NCBI GenBank assembly: GCA_050084985.1
Contig: JBITNC010000001.1
Coordinates: forward strand, 105,462,001-105,526,000
Source: Nageia nagi
Lineage: Eukaryota; Pinophyta
Direction: 5' to 3'
DNA length: 64,000 nt
How positions within the stretch are numbered: the stretch's first letter is position 1; every line of letters begins with the position of its first letter. A model generated the notes under the pieces. That model was not told the origin of the DNA and did not search any database. It saw nothing but the letters and a program-made list of their open reading frames with translations. Below, one piece after another: positions 60,869 through 64,000 of the stretch. Both the position numbers and the translations under genes were made by a program.

Positions 60869-61257
60869 TAATTGCAAGCAAGACCAACCAAATGGATAAT
60901 GGACCTACAAGAGTTTGATATTCTATATACATGCCAAAATATAGTCAATGAATATGTTATAGTTGATATGCTTATAAAAGCACCATGTAATGAAGATAGT
61001 AATAAGAATGAGCTTGTGGCACTAGTTGAACAATGTGAAGATAAAACATGGACACTCTCTTTTGATGGCTCCAAGTGTTTACAAGGGGCTAGGAAAATAA
61101 TTTTTCTAGTAAATCTTGAAGGTGGTATAATTCTTATGGCTTACAAGTTAAATTTTGAATGCACTAACAACATGGATGAGTATGAAGTTTTGCACTTGAG
61201 ATCAAAGGGAATAATTAATATTGTAATCAATCAATTGAAAGTTTATGATGATTCATA
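60869..61257 (+). pseudogene. gypsy 2 second RNase H (aRH-type)
   Basis: A 128-codon open frame covers the end of the first RNase H (RPTKWIMDLQEFDI) and the start of the second: LSFDGSKCLQGARKI, then YKLNFECTNNMDEYEVLHLR and INQLKVYDDS. The FDGS and CTNN-EYE motifs are those of the archaeal-type RNase H of Tat/Ogre elements. In the next frame LFINQINYVY continues it. Confidence 0.75.
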
Positions 61258-61839
61258 GCTTTTCATCAATCAAATCAATTATGTTTATAGCACAAAGGAT
61301 GAGAAAAGCGAGCAATATGAGACCACCAAGTTTGAGGTTTCCCTCATAGTCCTTATGGAGGGTAAGTCATACATAAACTTTTATAAGAAAAACTACATGA
61401 ACCTAGACTTCAAGTTCAAAGTGGACAAGGATATGATCCTCATTTGAAATGTTTCTAGTGTGTTCTTGAGGGTAGCATTTTCTATATTATTTTTTTAGTC
61501 TATGTTTAATCAGATGTAAGATGATATTTTGACTAGGTGAGTCTAATAAACATTTATTTTAATTATATTTATATTATGGACACCTAATGTGTGATGGTAA
61601 TCTATATCCAAAATAAAGAGAGGCCATGGATATAATAATATGTGATATTTTGGAGAAGAATGCATGCTTCACTCTAATGCATCGAGCCATTTTTTCATGT
61701 TGCACTCTATGTAATTAAGGATTCAAAATGATACTTTGTATTTTTATTTTGATACACTATATGATGTAATGGTGTTAGGATCCTGATAATCCCTTTTTGA
61801 TTAATATAATTTATCATAAATAAAAAAAATGAGAAACTA
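61258..61839 (+). other. interruption between aRH and integrase, possible LINE tail
   Basis: After the aRH relic there is a coding-like phrase of unknown origin (MEGKSYINFYKKNYMNLDFK, 61357-61416), then about 350 bp without coding, ending in ttgattaatataatttatc-ataaataaaaaaaa near 61800-61830, which looks like the A-rich 3' end of a LINE-type insertion. No target duplication was found. Confidence 0.35.
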
Positions 61840-63371
61840 CAACCATATAAGGACTTAGTTTCTTTGATAGTTCAAACATACTTCACACATATTTAGTTTA
61901 AAAATATTTTGAGGAACAATAACAAATTTGTATATACTATGGATAATGCTACTTCATTAACACCTATCTTAGTTGAGGATGAGGAAAATATTATCAAAAT
62001 CAATAGCCTTAGACATTGTTCTTTTTTGGATGATGAATAAGACCAAGGGTTATTTAAATAAGGGGCATTCATATATGCTATTATTCCATTACATGAATGG
62101 TATGCTAACATATACAACTATCTAAAGTAAGGAAAGATTTCAAATTCATTTCAATACAAGTTCCTTAAGTGAAGAGTGAAATACATGGCTACAAGGTATG
62201 TCATTATTGGTGATATTATTTACAAAATATCATTTTATGGTACTTTTCTTAGATGCCTAAAATGAAACTAAAGCAAATAAAGCTATGTAACAAGTTCATG
62301 ATAGCATAAATGGAGGCCACATCAATGGTAAAGCCATATTTTATAAGCTTTAAAGACTAGGATATTATTGCAATTATATGGAAAAATGATTATATTTTAC
62401 ATGTTTAGAAATGTGAAAAATATCAAAATAATTCTAACTTGAAATAAACTCCTCCAAGTGAATTAGCCACAATGATATCTCCTTGGTATTTTGCTATTTG
62501 GCTTTGGATTTAATTAGAGTTATCAATCCTAAATCTAGTGAGGGGCACAAATTCATCCTAGTTACTATAGAATACTTCATAAAATGGGAAGAAGTTATAC
62601 CATTGAGATCATCTAAAGGTACTAAAATTATTAAATTCATGATTGAAAACATTATAACAAGATTTGGTATTCCATATCATGTAATCATCAACAACAAAAA
62701 GAATTTCAAAAGAAAATAAGTAAGGGAATTTTGCAAGAGATTCAAAATCAAGAAAATATTTTCATCAATATATTATCCACAAAATAATGGACAAGCAAAA
62801 GCAACCAAGAAAACCATTTCAATATTTTATGCAAAAAAAGTTAAGAAAACTCACAAAGATTAGTATTCACATCTTACACACACACACACACACACACTAT
62901 GTGCATATAAAATAAGCATTAGATCAGCTACGTGTTTCACAACATTTTTACTAGTCTATGAAGATGAGGTAGTATTATGATTGGAAGTAGAAATACCATA
63001 ATTAAGGTTGTCCTTAGAAGGCTTCATTACTTGGGAAGAAAAATGAAAATAAAGATTGAGGTAGCTAGAAGGATTAGATAAAAAGTGAATCCATGCCTTA
63101 GAAAATGTCATATCCTATCATAGAAGAGCCAAGAAAGCATATGGAAAGAAGATTATATGAAGAGAGTTCCAAATGAGTGACCTAATGGTTAAGGAGAATC
63201 ATCATAAATCATAGAATAAAAACCAATATAGGCAAGTTTGAAAGAAATTGGATAGTTCCTTACATCATCAAACTGAAATATCCAAATAATGCATACAAAT
63301 TAGCAACAATTGATGGAAAATTGGACAAATTATCAACCAATGCAAAGCACATAAATCCATTTTATGTATAG
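61840..63371 (+). pseudogene. gypsy 2 integrase
   Basis: From about 61900: NATSLTPILVEDEENIIKI and AIIPLHEWYANIYNYLK; from 62483: DLIRVINPKSSEGHKFILVT, YFIKWEEVIPLRSSKGT, ITRFGIPYHVIINN and YYPQNNGQAKATKK. First catalytic Asp is kept, the second is Asn (VIINN for VITDN), Glu is Lys (GQAKAT for GQAEAT). The C-terminus reads NAYKLATIDGKL and HINPFYV before TAG (63369-63371). Confidence 0.8.
62876..62897. repeat. (AC)11 microsatellite
   Basis: Eleven uninterrupted AC units inside the integrase relic. Confidence 0.95.
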
Positions 63372-64000
63372 GGGAAGCTTTTCATACATGTTTATTTTGG
63401 TCAATCATCAGTCTAGATGTATTATATCAAGATCTTAGCTTTGTTACTATTATGTTAAGCTAGCATTTGTGCTATAATTCCTAGCATATTTTAGCAAAAA
63501 TTACAAGTCACAAGAATCAAGGACCACATTTAGGTCAGATAGGACATGTGGTAGCTTTAGAACAAGGTCAATCAATTATCAAGTATATATCAATGACATA
63601 GGTTCACTCAATCATACAGCTGATGCCTTAGGAAATTTATTTTTATTCTCAAATATCACCCATAAATACAAAATCTCAAAATAGTTATACCTCATCCTAA
63701 AATAATTTCAATCCAAAATTACTATGAATCTCAATGCCCATGCTACCTTTTGTGCTTGTACTAACATCAATACCTATGCTAACATCCTTACATAAAATCA
63801 CATTGTTCATCAAAGGTAAGTGCAAGTATTATTTTTTACTCTATTACCTTCATATACATGATTGTAATTAAATCATATCATGCCTAGTCATTTTCTTGAT
63901 ATATTATATCCTTGTTGGGTGGATGTGAAATAACCATCACTATTTTATGATAATTTTGTTGGGACTAAATTAACCATATTCTTATGTTAACTTGGTGATT
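63372..64000. other. gypsy 2 3' flank, unassigned
   Basis: A purine-rich run (aggggaag, 63370-63377) follows the pol stop and could be a PPT. No LTR pair is available to test it. Near 63730-63795 a plus frame again reads MNLNAHATFCACTNINTYAN, similar to the motif in the gypsy 2 linker. Confidence 0.35.

Larger units (their letters stand above)
56460..63371 (+). mobile_element. gypsy 2: decayed plus-strand Ty3/gypsy element, internal region
   Basis: Order gag, protease, RT, RNase H, second (archaeal-type) RNase H, integrase; the RT-RNase H-integrase order and the extra RNase H point to the Tat/Ogre group. LTRs could not be placed; the 3' LTR may lie beyond the window. Gene decay is heavy. Related to gypsy 1 but on the opposite strand. 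Confidence 0.75.

Noticed and set aside
1-64000. tRNA, rRNA or organelle-derived DNA
   Set aside because: No cloverleaf-type or rRNA-like sequence was seen on reading; PBS sites are only the 12-16 nt tRNA-complementary segments.

Overview
The window is AT-rich nuclear DNA of a large-genome vascular plant. Evidence: wall-to-wall LTR retrotransposons with 5-bp target-site duplications, primer-binding sites resembling the initiator-Met tRNA complement, a LINE fragment, a CACTA transposon, and scraps of plant genes (PPR, PDS5, SAPS family). A gymnosperm would fit the density and nesting, but nothing here proves it. There is no bacterial operon, rRNA, tRNA or CRISPR array, and no confidently intact host gene. 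Lineage and domain calls come from reading motifs by eye, not from searches.

Layout. 1-4488: 3' part of a Ty1/copia element (copia A) with a small minus-strand LTR element inside its 3' noncoding region. 5980-12034: complete minus-strand LTR element (element B, TSD GATTT) carrying a captured PDS5 cohesin-regulator fragment and half of a Ty3/gypsy protease. 12040-17470: noncoding repeats. 17471-19560: GC-richer, low-copy-looking island with unrecognised reading frames. 19643-19878: foldback MITE. 22174-51166: one minus-strand Ty3/gypsy element (gypsy 1) split by three plus-strand copia insertions: copia 1 (23845-33327, TSD TTTTA, young), copia 2 (34506-42755, TSD ACTTG) and copia 3 (43746-48843, TSD AGAGG). 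About 51640-52082: LINE fragment. 54563-55644: CACTA-type element carrying a PPR pseudogene. About 56460-63371: decayed plus-strand Ty3/gypsy element (gypsy 2) of a lineage with a second RNase H.

The recurring theme is gene capture. Three unrelated transposons, one gypsy-derived (element B), one copia (the copia 1 leader) and one CACTA, each carry pieces of plant genes: PDS5; PPR plus SAPS plus an exon with its splice sites; and PPR. The second theme is decay by deamination-type changes: most premature stops in copia 1, and the lost catalytic residues in copia 3 and gypsy 2, fit C-to-T or G-to-A transitions. Copia 1 and copia 2 share two stops at identical codons although copia 1 LTRs differ at only 8 of 490 positions, so the family may have spread from an already defective source.

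No element here looks able to move on its own. Captured pieces are probably non-functional as proteins, but the PDS5 piece keeps a start codon near the host gene's own start and sits where gag would be.
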